Shown piece after piece: positions 33,231-45,644 of a stretch of 64,000 bases of DNA. Positions within the stretch are counted from its first letter, which is position 1, and every line of letters begins with the position of its first letter. This stretch comes from Sipunculus nudus (Eukaryota; Annelida; Sipuncula; Golfingiida; Sipunculidae): assembly GCA_026874595.1 (NCBI GenBank), contig CM049319.1, positions 19,641,601 to 19,705,600 of the forward strand, written 5' to 3'. The notes under the pieces were generated by a model that did not search any database, was not told the origin of the DNA, and worked only from the letters and a program-made list of their open reading frames with translations. The position numbers were made by a program, and so were the translations under genes.

Positions 33231-33254
33231 CAAATCTGTGAAATTCAAGCAACG
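33231..33254 (+). other. candidate 24-nt microexon
   Basis: A strong acceptor (TGCTTTTATTGCAG) and a perfect donor (GTAAGT) enclose CAAATCTGTGAAATTCAAGC plus AACG. The length is a multiple of three. Alternatively the donor belongs to a longer non-coding first exon that starts upstream. There is no homology evidence. Confidence 0.2.
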
Positions 33255-34770
33255 GTAAGTGCTGTATTAGATGTTTATTGAGTCTAAATTTAACAGACGC
33301 GCTTTCCACATAGACTGACGCTACCTGGCAGTTGCGGTTTGTAAACACGTTTGTCACTGGCCTGATGGACGCCGGTTGACAGGCTCACGTGTCAGTTTAT
33401 TTATGTTTACCAACTTGCCCCTGGAGTTTGGTCCGTCTTATCGTTGTCAGATAAACTGTCATAACAATTTATAGTATGATTGTTATCAAGAATATAGATC
33501 ACGCCTAATGGTGTATTTTTATCAATCCGCTAACCAAGAGGTCAAAGATTAATTAATAATATTAATATAATAATAGTAATATTACTATTAGTATGTGTCG
33601 CATATTGTGATCACATACTGTAGATTCAGATAATATTGTGGGCTTAAAATTTCGTGTTTTTTGTACAAAACGCATGGAAAGACAAAGAAAACCTAAGGAA
33701 ATTTTTATTAATACCTCCATATGCGCAAGGAAGACGAGCCCAATGTACACAGGTGGTTCGACTTTGATGCTTATCACACGGTGCGCCTGTACCGCGGTCA
33801 AACGGGTGAGTGTTGAACAAACATGCTCCGCCCGACCCGAGCCTAACAAAGAATTAATCAGCTGTGACTGACACGTGTCTGGCGATACATCAGCTGTTAG
33901 TTGTAACACCCGATACATCGGCTATCAGTTATATCACCCGATCACACCGCGTTCAGAGAAAACGTAAACCATCACTTGACCGGAGCTAAAATGAAACGGG
34001 AGCGTCCACATGAAGGTTTTTAACTTTTTTAAACCTAGGCGGTAGTCACATGTGGCGCCTGTAAATCCCTGACGGGGCGGTGAGACGAGACACGCTTCGT
34101 TCGTCATTCATCATGTCAGCTATACTTGGAGATTATAAAGAAATAATTTGCCTAATATTATTCTGTGGCGCTTACTTACGCTAACATATATGTACAACTT
34201 TCGGCAATATTCGGAAGAAGTATACCGCCTGCATGAATTATTGATGGCTCACTGTTATGCACGCCACTGTTGTCGCAATATTCGGAATAAGTGCTCTTTT
34301 GCGTCCCGCGGTAAAAGTGGTAATGCAAATGAGTTTACAAGGCCCTTGTCTTTTAGGCCAATAAGAAGCGTAAATCTCGTTTAATCTCTTTGAAAGGAAG
34401 GTTGAAAAGGCCTGTTCCGAAAAAGCCGTGCCTTGGTAGCTGTGGTTACGAACATTGGATCATGTGTACCGTTCTTGGCGTGTCGGAACTACCGCTTTGC
34501 GCGACAGAAATGTGGTATTGTTCTTGCATCTTTCACCCGAAATGTTGATAAGAGGAAATGTGGGGATACGTTTTCAGTTTAAATTATACTTTAATATTGT
34601 TTTATTGTAAAGATATCAGGGGGGCCGTGTTTGTACGATATTAGGGGAAATCATTAACTTGACAACAGAATATTTATAAATCCTGTATTTTTATAGTAAT
34701 TTACGAAAAGCAATTAAGGGTATTTAATAAATGTATCAAAAACAATAATAAAATAGTAATAAAGATTTTA
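33255..34770. other. CpG-raised intergenic sequence
   Basis: Higher CpG than neighbours, with near-repeats such as CACCCGATACATCGGCTATC / GATACATCAGCTGTTAG at 33878-33930. No coding exon recognised. It could hold a promoter. Confidence 0.35.
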
Positions 34771-35771
34771 GCCCTCAGCCCTTAGGCTGATGGGCTATTG
34801 TCGTCACCCAAGCTGTCCGTCCGTCCGTCCGGCGTCCATTAACTTTTACCTTGTGAGCGGGATATCTTGAAAAAGATTCACGATCAGAATTTTATTTCCT
34901 TGGTAAAGATGTATATCGACAAAATCTCGGTCAAGTTCGAAGATGGGTGACCTTGACCTAATTTTCTACATTTTAGAGCTGATTATAGAAAAACACTTAG
35001 ATGCTTATTACTCAGGAACCATTTGGTGGATTTTCACAAAACTTACTATGATTATTAGGACTGATAGTCTGTACCTGCTTCACAAGTTTGGTGGCGCCAC
35101 CTACAATTTCTGATTTTTAATGAATTTTTATTGGATTTTTCAACTTTGGGCTTGTGAGCGGGATATCTCTAAAAGGATTCACCGTAGGAATTTTATGTTT
35201 TGGTGAAGATGTATATTGACAAAATCTCGGTCAAGTTCGAAGATGGGTGACCTTGACCTATTTTTCTACGTTTTAGAGCTGATTATAGAAAAAAACATTT
35301 AGAAGCTTATTTCTCAGAAACCATTGGGTGGATTTTCACAATTCTTACTATGATTATAGGGACTGATGGTCTGTAACTGCTGCACAAGTTTGGGGGCGCC
35401 ACCTGCAATTTCTGATTTTTAATGAATTTTTCTTGGATTTTTCAACTTTGGCCTTGTGAGTGGGATATCTCTAAAAGGATTCACAAGAGGAATTTTATTT
35501 TTTTTGGTGAAGACGAATATCTACAAAATCTCGGTCAAGTTCGAAGATGGGTGACCTTGACCTACTTTTCAAGGTCACAGAGCTTATAATAGAATAAAAC
35601 TTAGAAGCTTATTTTTCAGGAAGCATTTGGTGGATTGTTATAAATCATGGTATATACCTCTCCATTTTAAATTTATAACTAAGACATGTACAGATATACA
35701 TCCATGTGAGAACAGATATTTAGTACTTGTTACTGTTACCACCTTTAAACACTGTTGTTTTGGCTGAGGGC
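34771..35771 (+). mobile_element. 1-kb element with GCCCTCAGCC inverted ends and three 300-bp tandem units
   Basis: The ends GCCCTCAGCC (34771-34780) and GGCTGAGGGC (35762-35771) are perfect inverted repeats. After a (GTCC)n tract (34813-34832), three units start CTTGTGAG(C/T)GGGATATCT at 34850, 35151 and 35453 (period 301-302; the third is partial). Each unit has TCTCGGTCAAGTTCGAAGAT, GGTGACCTTGACC and, in the first two, a G(G/T)GGCGCCACC palindrome. The layout (short inverted ends, a simple-sequence tract, central tandem units) resembles Helentron-associated or pearl-like elements of molluscs. That is an inference from architecture. Confidence 0.65.
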
Positions 35772-35987
35772 TTTTGTCAGCTTCTGCTGATATTCTAGTT
35801 GTATCTGAATTGAAAATTCAGCCAGCGGTAACAATTATATATAAAGTCGACCACCAGCTGCCATTAAGATACCGGATAACCTCTGACTGTTTTTTTTTTT
35901 TGATCGTTGGAATCATGAATTTGTGGATTATCTTGATCCACGAAAATAAAATCCCAACTAATATTTCTGAATCTACAGTAATGTGAT

Positions 35988-36385
35988 CTAGTATGTAGGG
36001 CTGAAAGGAGTACTCGAGTCCGGGTAATACTTACCGAGTACTCGAGTCCAAAATTCGGACTTGAGTACTCGTGTATGTACCTGCATATGTGAATATTACT
36101 GCAAATTTATTGAGGCAGTCTGGGCTTATTTATTCATTATCAAAGTATAATAATCATTATTTCGAAGAGACTTACATTTATGAGTTATATGCTTTCGAAT
36201 GGAGCTTTCCACTGTTTAATTTTAGTATTTATATCTATTCCTTTGTTTGGATAAAGTTAAGCCGTCATGAAGTCAAATTTATGTATTTTTGTAATAATAG
36301 TAACGAGTACTCGAGTCCGAGTCGGGTATTGCCTATCGGGTACTCAAGTCCAAAATTTTGTACCCGTTTCAGCCCTACTAGTATG
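35988..36385. mobile_element. non-autonomous hAT element, 382 bp, with 8-bp target duplication
   Basis: The element (35996-36377) has ends TAGGGCTGAAA and TTTCAGCCCTA. It is flanked on both sides by the identical octamer CTAGTATG (35988-35995 and 36378-36385). The TIR tip and 8-bp duplication are diagnostic of the hAT superfamily. The subterminal regions repeat GAGTACTCGAGTCC motifs (four copies, two at each end), likely transposase-binding repeats. No transposase. Confidence 0.92.
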
Positions 36386-36432
36386 GGGCATTGACATTAT
36401 CACATCAAATATGTATTTATGTAATAGGAATA

Positions 36433-36490
<58 letters not shown>
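36433..36490. repeat. (TA)n microsatellite
   Basis: Uninterrupted TA dinucleotides. Confidence 0.95.
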
Positions 36491-36493
<3 letters not shown>

Positions 36494-39279
36494 TTGCGAT
36501 TGTTGAAATATATATGCGATTGTTGAACAGGTAAGACATTGGTAATTTAATTAGTTAAAGAAAGTTGAAGAAACTACCAAAAGAAGGTGATATATAATTA
36601 TGTTTGATAGTTTTAAAAGGAATATAAAGATTACCATTGTCCATTCCACCACATGTCCACATGGTTTTACGTGATGATTTTTTGGCAAATCAAAGTGACA
36701 AAGAATGGCAAAATGTTTGCACCAAGGGCAGAAGAGGCAAATGCATTATTAACCACTTTCAGCTCCAAATAACCTAACCTAACCCTCAGACCTGGCCCTT
36801 TTTCTTGCATTTCATCAAATGTCATTACTTTATTACTTGTAAAAAATAGGGAGGGAAATTATATAGGAAAAACTAATCCCCAATTCAGGCTCAGAATGAA
36901 CAACCACAAAAAATATCCATGACAACTCTCCCGGCTTCACTTTGGCCACACATTTTAACCAGCCCCACTATTCTCTCCAAAATTTAACATGCACCATCCT
37001 TAAAGGCAATTTTGCACACATTATTGCAAATGTTTATGGTAATTATGTACATTTAAATGAAAGTCATGCAGAACTTTATGCAATTTATTGCCTCTGCCAG
37101 GAGAGTATGCCTTCATCCCTGTTTGTGTGTGTGTTTCTTCACAACATAGCTCATGCAGTCATGACAGAATCTCATGAAATTTTCAGGGCATTTCAGGAAT
37201 GAGCCAATGAAGAAATAATTAGATTTTGGTATGCATCTGACACATGATGCAAATTTGGAATGTCATCAAGGAATATTAATAAGTTTACAGTTACTTATGC
37301 ATGAAAGAACCAAGGAATATGGGCTGAATAAGTGAATGCAAACAGAGTTTTGGCAGCATCTGACAGAAGGGACCCCTCCCCATACACACACACATGTGGA
37401 GAATTGCATTCCTTAGAATGCAGATTTCTAGTTTTGGAGTAGTAATTTTCTACATTCTTTAAAATCCAGTTAAAAGAAGTTTTTGTTTATATCTTTATCT
37501 CCTTACAGAAGTTTTACTCAGTTCTAATAATATCCCAAAATCATATGCTTCTTGAATGACTGGACTCTGTTTTACAACTGTGATCTTGCTTTATTCTGAT
37601 AAAATCTGGTATTTATATAATCTCACTGAACTTAGGATTCAGACTTAGCCCTATCAGTACATTGGAGTTTGTCCTTTGAGGTGCATAGTTATATGTAGAA
37701 GTAAATTGATTATGGCCAGGAACATACATTAATTGTAACCTTACCGGTTTTGTGTAGGAACAGGTCCATATGACTTTTCCAGCTGCATGACTGGCTACAC
37801 TGTCACTGGCTTGGTTTCTGCGAGATGGCATTGTGATAGACCATTTATGAAATTGACCAAATAATGTCAAATTCTTCAGGATTTACCAAAGTTGGAAAAT
37901 GCCCCTCCCCCCTTAGGACACACATGGCATCGTTCAATCACTTCAAGAACAATGGAAGGGCATTTCACAGGCATTGCCACTTAGCAGTTGTGTGGCAATT
38001 ACTTAGTGCCACCATCAGTTATAATATAGTTACACACATTCTCAGTACAATAAGGTCAGTTGCCTATGTGGACCAAGTGGAATGTCTCCCATTCTGTTTA
38101 GTACAACAATTCCTTTGGCATTTTTTGCAAGCATTAAGGAGTTATGTAAGCTTATATGTAAGATAGGCAGGTTTCTTGTTTTGTGACACTAGGCTTTAAG
38201 GTAAGAGGGAATAAGAGTCAGAGACTCGTGAATTGTGATACCAGTCTGGGACTTGCGGCTATCGACCTCCAAGCGCCCCACCTGGACACATGATTTCAGG
38301 CTGCTTTAATATAAAGCACCTCAAGATCAAAGCAGTCTCCATCACAGTCATTGACCAGGGATTATTACCCAAGCCGGTCATGTGTAAACACTACACCTGG
38401 CCCAGGTGGGCAAATCCTTGAGCACACATGTTTGACCACTTCAAAGTGGCATACTTGTTTGTCCAGGTCAGAGTTTATAAATCTTAAACACTCATCCAGG
38501 GCAGGCCAAACTGTTAGCCAAAGTTGATAATAACAATTATATCCTTTGACAATTTACTAAATCTAATACATAAATTAATCAGACTTTACATAACAATTTG
38601 CTGTACCAAACTGTATATAATATTAACCAGTGGTCTCAATATGTATTTCTGATATCATGAGGAAAAGTGCAATACAGTGGACTGATAATTGTTATGCATA
38701 TTCCATTGAAGATTTATAATTAAAAGGGATATTAAAATGTATAATGATATAGACAGATTTTTCAAATATACCTGTTCCCTTGCTATTTAAATCTATTCCG
38801 TTAAATGAAACCATCTAGTGAAAACATTTGCATTCATGAATTTTTATGTAACTGCTGTTCTTTTCAAAAGAAATGCCATTAATTCAATACAACATGGAGT
38901 TATTTTACTAAGGGTATCTGCATACATTATGACATTGCAAATTTAATTGATAGCATTTTCTAATTTAAATGTGTTTCTAACACGATCTTCAGGTATTCTT
39001 GCTGATTAACGAAACTATTTCAACTATTTTTTCTATACATTTACGAAACACATTGCTTATTCTTGGACAGTTACAAGTGTACTGACATGCCTCATTGGGC
39101 ATGCTGAATGCCGCTCATTAACAGGACTACATCTTCATCTCATTAGCTCTTGATGTTGTCTTGCTGTTACAGAGTCTCAGTAAGTATAAATATAGGGCAC
39201 TTTAGCATTTATTCACATGAGTTTGAGATACCATGGCAAGCAGGCAGTGGCAACTCTTTGTCACATTCAATGTGCAGTC
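36491..39279. other. unassigned intergenic sequence
   Basis: AT-rich. The short ORFs at 36942-37202 and 37864-38166 have no recognisable domain and no splice context. Nothing further supported. Confidence 0.5.
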
Positions 39280-41294
39280 AATACAAGCAGACATGGGGTC
39301 TATTACAGTTGTTCTATTACTATTACTATAACTATTACTTTCAATTTCTGATATTACTATTACTATTACTATTACCACATTTTATCTTCTATTACTATTA
39401 CTATTACTATTACTGGGGTATCTATTACTATTACTATTACTATTACATAAACTGATTGGAGGATTCTAGACTTTGCGCAGCCATGAGTGCTATAAACTAG
39501 CACTGCAATCACATTTTTATATTTTATATTAATATTAGAAGCACCTATATCCAGTTACTTACACAATTTTCTTATACTGTGTCTGTCATTAACAATAAGT
39601 CTAATGATACTGGAGATCTTAATTATTTCAGCTTCTTTAATTCTGTTTTTATATATATATATATATGTATATTTTGAAACCTCAATGATTATTGGGGCGT
39701 TTCAAGTCGAAATTATAAGATAATTGTATGAACTCCTGAATACATGTAATTTAAAAGCAACCCATTGTAAAGACCCTGGCATATGTAAAATATTGATTTA
39801 TAATTATATGCATACTTGTACATTTTTTATTATTTTCATATATATTTCACATAAATTTATTTTATAGTACATACTTCTGTTAAGATTTAATCTTCTTTCC
39901 CATAATTAATAAATAAAGATTTTCAGTGTAACTAAAAATGGTCTCAAAAGGAATTATTCATGATTATGTCATATTAATATTTAGTATCAAAGCTGACAAT
40001 TTAGTGCTTTATGTATGTATCAGGAGAGGAATTTTGGTAGGGCTGTGTCCTGTTTCTACTGTTTTCATCAAGATTCTGGACAGATTCTAAACTGGAGACA
40101 AAAGTACCCCATCTTCTCAAGTGTATATATGTTCATTTGGATATGATGCCATGTTTTATTTTATCACATAGTACATCTTGAGAGTGAACAGAGAGGTGGT
40201 AAACTTTACAATAATGGTAGCATGCATGGCTTTTATTCTTCAAGCATGCCCTTCTTCATTGCAGCAAAACCAGCATAGGATAATTTAGGAATATCGAGAG
40301 TGATTTAAACTTATATCAATTTTACAAAACAAATAAAATATTATTTATATCACTTTCACAATTAATTTGGTATTCAACAATCTTATACTTTAAATTTTGT
40401 ACATAACAGGATCTAATTATTTGATATGAAAATTTCAGTTAAATAATAAAATATTAACAGTTACTTATATTCTCATATTATATAATCAAATAAATTAATA
40501 TCTTAAAAAAATTGTTCATTTAATTTTCAAAATATAAATTAACATAATTTTAGATACTGAATGAAGGTCTGCAAAATTAGTACTATGAAATAACAGACAA
40601 GTATTAAAAGAATTATTTTAAAAGAATATTTATTTAAATTAAATAGATAATACATGTGCCTGCAGTATGACTTTATCAAAGTGATTGTAGTACTGGTATA
40701 AGTTTATATAGCATTCTAGGCTTTCATACATTATGGGTAGTGAAAACACCATAAGCTTATCATGAACATTTTGGGTCTGCACTGCAACTACATCTGGTTC
40801 CATATTCTATTTTTCTTAAATGTGTGAGATAAGATGTACATGTCAATATAATAATACACAATTTATCTGTCTCATAACATCAAACATTCCTCTGTTTATC
40901 CATGGTTTACTAATCAAAGGTCAGATTGTGCCAGGTTACCTATTTGGCTGTGACCTGCTCTGTCCAGTACTCTTATGTAATTAGCACCAGTGATCACCAG
41001 CAGTGTGGCAGCTGGCCCATGCTTGCCTCAACAACAGGCACTTCCTGGGCAATTGCTGGACAAGAATTGAGTGTGTTCAGCATTATTTGCTGATATGCTT
41101 CATGATCAAGGGGCTCACAGGAAGTAATAGAAAGTAATATGTATTACTCTATTACTTTGCCTTCTGTTTCTATTACTATTACTATTACAGCTAAAATTTT
41201 TGAGTCTATTACTATTACTATTACTATTACATGGAAAAAGCTGTAATAGTCTGTTACTATTACTTATTACTATTACCCCATGTCTGAATACAAG
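39280..41294. mobile_element. non-autonomous hAT-like element, 2.0 kb, with internal (TTACTA)n arrays
   Basis: The element (39288-41286) has perfect 12-bp ends CAGACATGGGGT and ACCCCATGTCTG. It is flanked by identical octamers AATACAAG (39280-39287 and 41287-41294). Both terminal zones are packed with (CTATTA)n-type hexamers (39306-39448 and 41145-41278), on the same strand at both ends. The 1.7 kb interior is AT-rich and lacks a transposase ORF. The 8-bp duplication and C-A-type tip fit hAT. The 101-codon ORF at 39150-39455 is a hexamer artefact. Confidence 0.9.
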
Positions 41295-42149
41295 ACAGCT
41301 TAGCTTGATTTCATATGGATGGCATTCATAAGTTGTAACAGATAATAATTATTTTAGAAATAAAGCTAAAATTATGCAATGTGTTGTGTCTTAATCTTTT
41401 GCATAAAAAATGATATAATATTGATTTGATTTGATGCAGACCCTTCAATATTAGCCACTGACCTGCAGGACCCTCCAAAATTCCATCGGACTCTCCAAAA
41501 TTTTGACTTCCAAAAAATGCCCTATTGAAAGCCTAGGTACCATCATTCCAGAGTTGGAAAATTGCCAGCAAATACACATAAAATCCATGCCGCATTTGTA
41601 CTGGAAAATATTGACATTTTCTGGAAAATCCTGGAAAAATATGTATTTTTTTTTTCACAAAAATACATATTATAATTTGGTTTTGCTTGCCCTTTCAACA
41701 CTTGATTCTTCCTTACTAAGTTACATTTTTAGTGTTATTGAAGTAAACATAAAGTACAAAATAAAATAGCATTTTCGTTAGGATTTATTGGTAGGGGAAT
41801 GTGTTTTCTAGGGTGTTTCCTTTTGGACAGTTTTGGCAAAATAATTTATAATGGGGCTTTACTTGTGTATTTAAAGAGATCAATTTCCAAGCTGACAGTT
41901 GCGCTCTGGGTGTACGAACAGTACACCAAGAACCATAGTGTGTCAGAGTAGGAGACTGGAGAGTGATTGTAATATGTCAGGTCACACACTTAGACATGTA
42001 GGTTAATGGGTTTCATTAGCTCCGTATGAAATGTGAAACAATCAAGTAGAGCCCTAGCTACAGGAGAATATCTGACATGCAAAACTGAGTATTGGCATGT
42101 TAAGACATATTTTTATTGTTGCCTTTTTATTCCTCCCATATGAAACCTA

Positions 42150-42800
42150 TAGATCTGTCTTTATAGTTAGTTCCACTCTGATTGCTTTTTTTCTACACTG
42201 ATTCTGATTGTATTTTTTTTCTTCCTCTGTTTGGTTTTTGTGTGCACTGACTCTGTTTGATTTATCTTTGCACAGATTCATTTGAATGTGATTTGCACCG
42301 TCATTGTTCGGTTCTTGTTTGCACTGACTCTGTTTAGGTCCTTGTTTTAACAACTCTGTTTGGTTCTTGTTTGTGGTGACATTGTTTGGTTTCTGTTTGC
42401 ACTGAGTCTGTGATCAGTCTGATTATTTTTTCTACTGACTTTGTGTAACACTTGTTTGAATCTAATTTTATTTTGTACTGACCCTGTTTTGTTACTGTTT
42501 GCAATGAATCTGTTTGCTCTCTGTTTGCAATGCATCTGTTTGATACCACTTTACACTGACTCAGGTTCCTCTTGACACTGACTCTGTTTGGTTCCATTCC
42601 AAACTCAGCCTCTGTCTGGTTCTTATTTTTGACTGCCTCTTTTGGATTCTCTTTGCACTGACCATTTTGTTTTTGTTGACATAGACCTTGTTTGATACTG
42701 TTTGGTAACGGTAGTTGACTCAGTTTGCTTTCAGTCTATGCTGACTTTTTTAATTCTGTTTTGTACTCACTCTATTTTGATTCTTGTTGACACTGTTCTT
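42150..42800. repeat. degenerate minisatellite of about 30 bp
   Basis: Repeated phrases of the type ACTCTGTTTGGTTCTTGTTT, GCACTGAC occur more than fifteen times with heavy divergence. The minus-strand ORFs rich in Q, N and K (QCKQEPNR-like repeats) are by-products, because the unit is often a multiple of three with few minus-strand stops. No sign of a real gene. Confidence 0.8.
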
Positions 42801-42917
42801 TCATAACTGTGAACATTAATTAATAATGTGTCACAGTAGAGTATGCCCATATTGCTATACATGATATGGCAAACAAAGCCATGAAAAAAGGAGCATAAAG
42901 ATGCATAACAACAAGCT

Positions 42918-43200
42918 TCTATGGTGCATGGCCCATGGTAGAGACCATGACTAAAAGTCAGGTAATTGTGGGTTCAAATCTCAGCCCAGGAGCGATTCAT
43001 TTTTCACAGTTGACCCAAACCCAGGGTGAGTGCACAACAGGCTTAATGGGAGGATGTGCCCCACAGCCATGTATGACTCTGGGAGGGGGAGGAGTTTCCT
43101 CAGTGCTAAGATCCAGCATGGGGTTGATTACACACCCAGGAACTGTAGGTGCAGGAGACACCCTGCCTGGGTCACCCCAGGTAAGGATAAAAATAAAAAA
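42918..43200 (+). mobile_element. tRNA-derived SINE
   Basis: The head contains GCCCATGGTAGAGACCATGA (A-box zone), an AGTCAGGTAATTGTGG stem and GGTTCAAATCTCAGCCC (B box and T-stem), which is the RNA polymerase III promoter layout of tRNA-derived SINEs. The T-arm GTGGGTTCAAATCTCAGCCC is well preserved, but the cloverleaf is not complete enough for a functional tRNA. The body continues to about 43200, ending in an A-rich AAAAATAAAAAAT tail. Confidence 0.7.
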
Positions 43201-44229
43201 TCATATGTACCGCAGTCCAAAATCAGAATGGTCTAATGAGAAATATTCTTCACAGACACTCATTTGAACATGTTTATTGTCAAACATGCAATATCACGTA
43301 CAATATATTCATGTAGAACGCCCTCTGTTTTATTGGCTGTAATCATTGATTTGTTCAAGATTAGTCAAGTTCATGAAGGCCAATTGAAAGCTAGATGTTA
43401 CTTGCCCTACTTGCTCAAGAACCACAGACCAACCATGAAGCTACCTGAAGAAATCCTTCAATTCATAAACAGGAAATGTGTTGGTGAAATTTAAAAAGAA
43501 TACTTAAGTTTTGTTCTGTGAAATCATGGAAAATTAGAAAAATAATAATCTGTGGCCAAGGGTTTGTTTTTTGTCAAGCAAAAAGGTATCTCAGCCCAGC
43601 TAATAGCAGAAATAAGGTAGCAATCCAGTTCAGGTCCAAAGTCTTACAGGATTCAGTTTTTGTACCATTTATAAAAAAGTAAAATATGCAGTGTTAATAA
43701 ATTAGTCATTAACACTCGTTTTGTGATCAAAGTCCACCTTTTGGTTTTCTGTAATGATTTTAAAAGGATAGGATCATCAGTTCAAACAAGGCTAAATCTG
43801 CTGATGCTATGTGTGAACTTATCACACTGATTTTTTCGTCAATATGTACACTGGATTTTAATCAATATGCACACTGAATAGGTGAATACTTAACATATGC
43901 CACTCCACATACAGTCAATGGTCACTGTTTTAATAGATCAATCACTTTGGAAAACAAGGGCAGTATGATGTGTGACAAGGTAAATTAGCAGGTTGATCTC
44001 TCTCTCTCTCTCTTTTGATTTATCTATATAGATGGAGAGACAGATTGATAGATATTAGTGGTGTGCCAATTATATTTGTTGCATTTTTATGCAATTGATC
44101 ACAAACGATTATGTATGCACTTGCAGAGAAGTCAAATTTTCCAGTAAATTATATTCTCATTTCAAAGATAAAAGAAAGATGGAACACAAAGTTATAAACA
44201 GCATTAAAATTTAACCATGTGCAGAGAAC
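43201..44229. other. unassigned intergenic sequence
   Basis: An ORF at 43264-43494 ends KLPEEILQFINRKCVGEI but has no recognised domain. A (CT)n run lies at 44000-44014. Nothing else supported. Confidence 0.4.
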
Positions 44230-45110
44230 AAGTGTCAACTACCCAGGCGTTACCTTGACCTTCCAACGTGACGTACATGATAGATGAATTTATTTGGGCA
44301 GTTTCTGTATCCACCTCTTTTCGTTTCCAGAGACCCTTGGACCGATCTTTCTGAAAGGCAACATAATTATTTGGTCACCTGTGAACTGGTGCCTAACAAA
44401 GACTGGTGGGCCACCTGCAATACTTTTCACTTAGGAGTGTATGGTTCAGTGTATTGGCCTGAAATTGTGCATGTCCATAGATTTTGAATACCTCCATCTC
44501 GTACTTAAGACTTGTGGCTCCACCAACAATCTTTAATGCTCTTTATCCATCCATGCGTTTGCCATCTGTAAGTCTTAGTGTTTGGTTCAATGATTTGGGC
44601 AGAAGTTGTGCATATCCATAGATCTTGGATACTTCCATCTCCTACTCAAGACTGGTGTGGTGTCATATGTAATCATATTTGTATGGCATCCATCTATGCA
44701 TTTGTTTGGGTGCACATCATGCACTCATATCTCAGGAGTCGTTCAATGTATTGGTCTGAAATTTGGCATGTCCATCCATCTTTGAGAGCTTTCTTGTCGA
44801 CCAGACAGGTAGTGACACCTACCTTCCCATTTTTGTAAAACGGATTGCTGCCCTTTTCTCAGAAGTGGTTTGCTGTTTTGGCCTGAAATTATGCATGTCC
44901 ATAGATCTTAGATACCTCCATCTCATACTAAAGACTTGAGGTGCCATCTGCAATTGTTTTCACGTGACTTCCATCTGTCCGTTTGCTTTGAGTTAAAACC
45001 ATTCTTATCTTAGAAGTGGATGGATGTATCAGCCTGAAATTTGCATGTTTATCCGTCTATGATAGCTTTGTTGTAGACCAGACAGGTAGCGATTTGTGTT
45101 ATTGAACATG
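44230..45110 (+). repeat. degenerate array of about 280-bp units (GGTGGCGCCACC superfamily)
   Basis: Repeated phrases CATGTCCATAGATCTT, GGATACCTCCATCT, AAGACTTGTGGCTCCACC and TTCTTGTCGACCAGACAGGTAG recur, in the same order as at 53.7-54.9 kb and 62.3-63.5 kb. Non-coding. Confidence 0.65.
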
Positions 45111-45644
45111 GTTTCAATACCAATTCCTACTACTAATAGGTGTGGATTGAGATAGAGACACTGCTATACCATTTTGTGTTGAGCTCACTTAAATTGAATT
45201 GCCAAATTGTGTCAAAATTTCATGCATGAAGTTTGAAGTTAAATAAATAGTAAATCAAACCTGCTTGTGTGGAACATGGCATAAATTGAAGCTTTAATTG
45301 TAAGACTTTGACACAACAGGTTTTACTGCATTTAGATATATTCGTGAAAACATAAAAAGGGAAGTTATCATGAAAATAAAATGTTTGTGAATAAGACATT
45401 CATCTACTTAAATGATCAGTCATTACTGGTATTTCATATACAGTGTATTACATGTAGCAGTTGTAGGGTGAAAGATTGATATTTTGAATAATAACAAACC
45501 CATTTATTACATCTGTGAATAAAATTTGAAAGATTCTAAATATATTTAAAATTGTCTGCCAATGATGAACCTGAATATCCACTTGTTTGGTGTCATCTTA
45601 GTTCCTCAGTAAAAAGGAGTAGGATTTTGCACACATATATATAA

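Noticed and set aside
39150-39455. ORF rich in Tyr and Leu
   Set aside because: Translation of CTATTA hexamers inside the hAT-like element.
42147-42597. Q/N/K-rich minus-strand ORFs resembling a repetitive protein
   Set aside because: They overlap in several frames and derive from a degenerate 30-bp minisatellite without start context or splice sites.
42935-43000. Functional tRNA gene
   Set aside because: The B box and T-arm are good, but the acceptor and anticodon arms do not pair and a SINE body follows.
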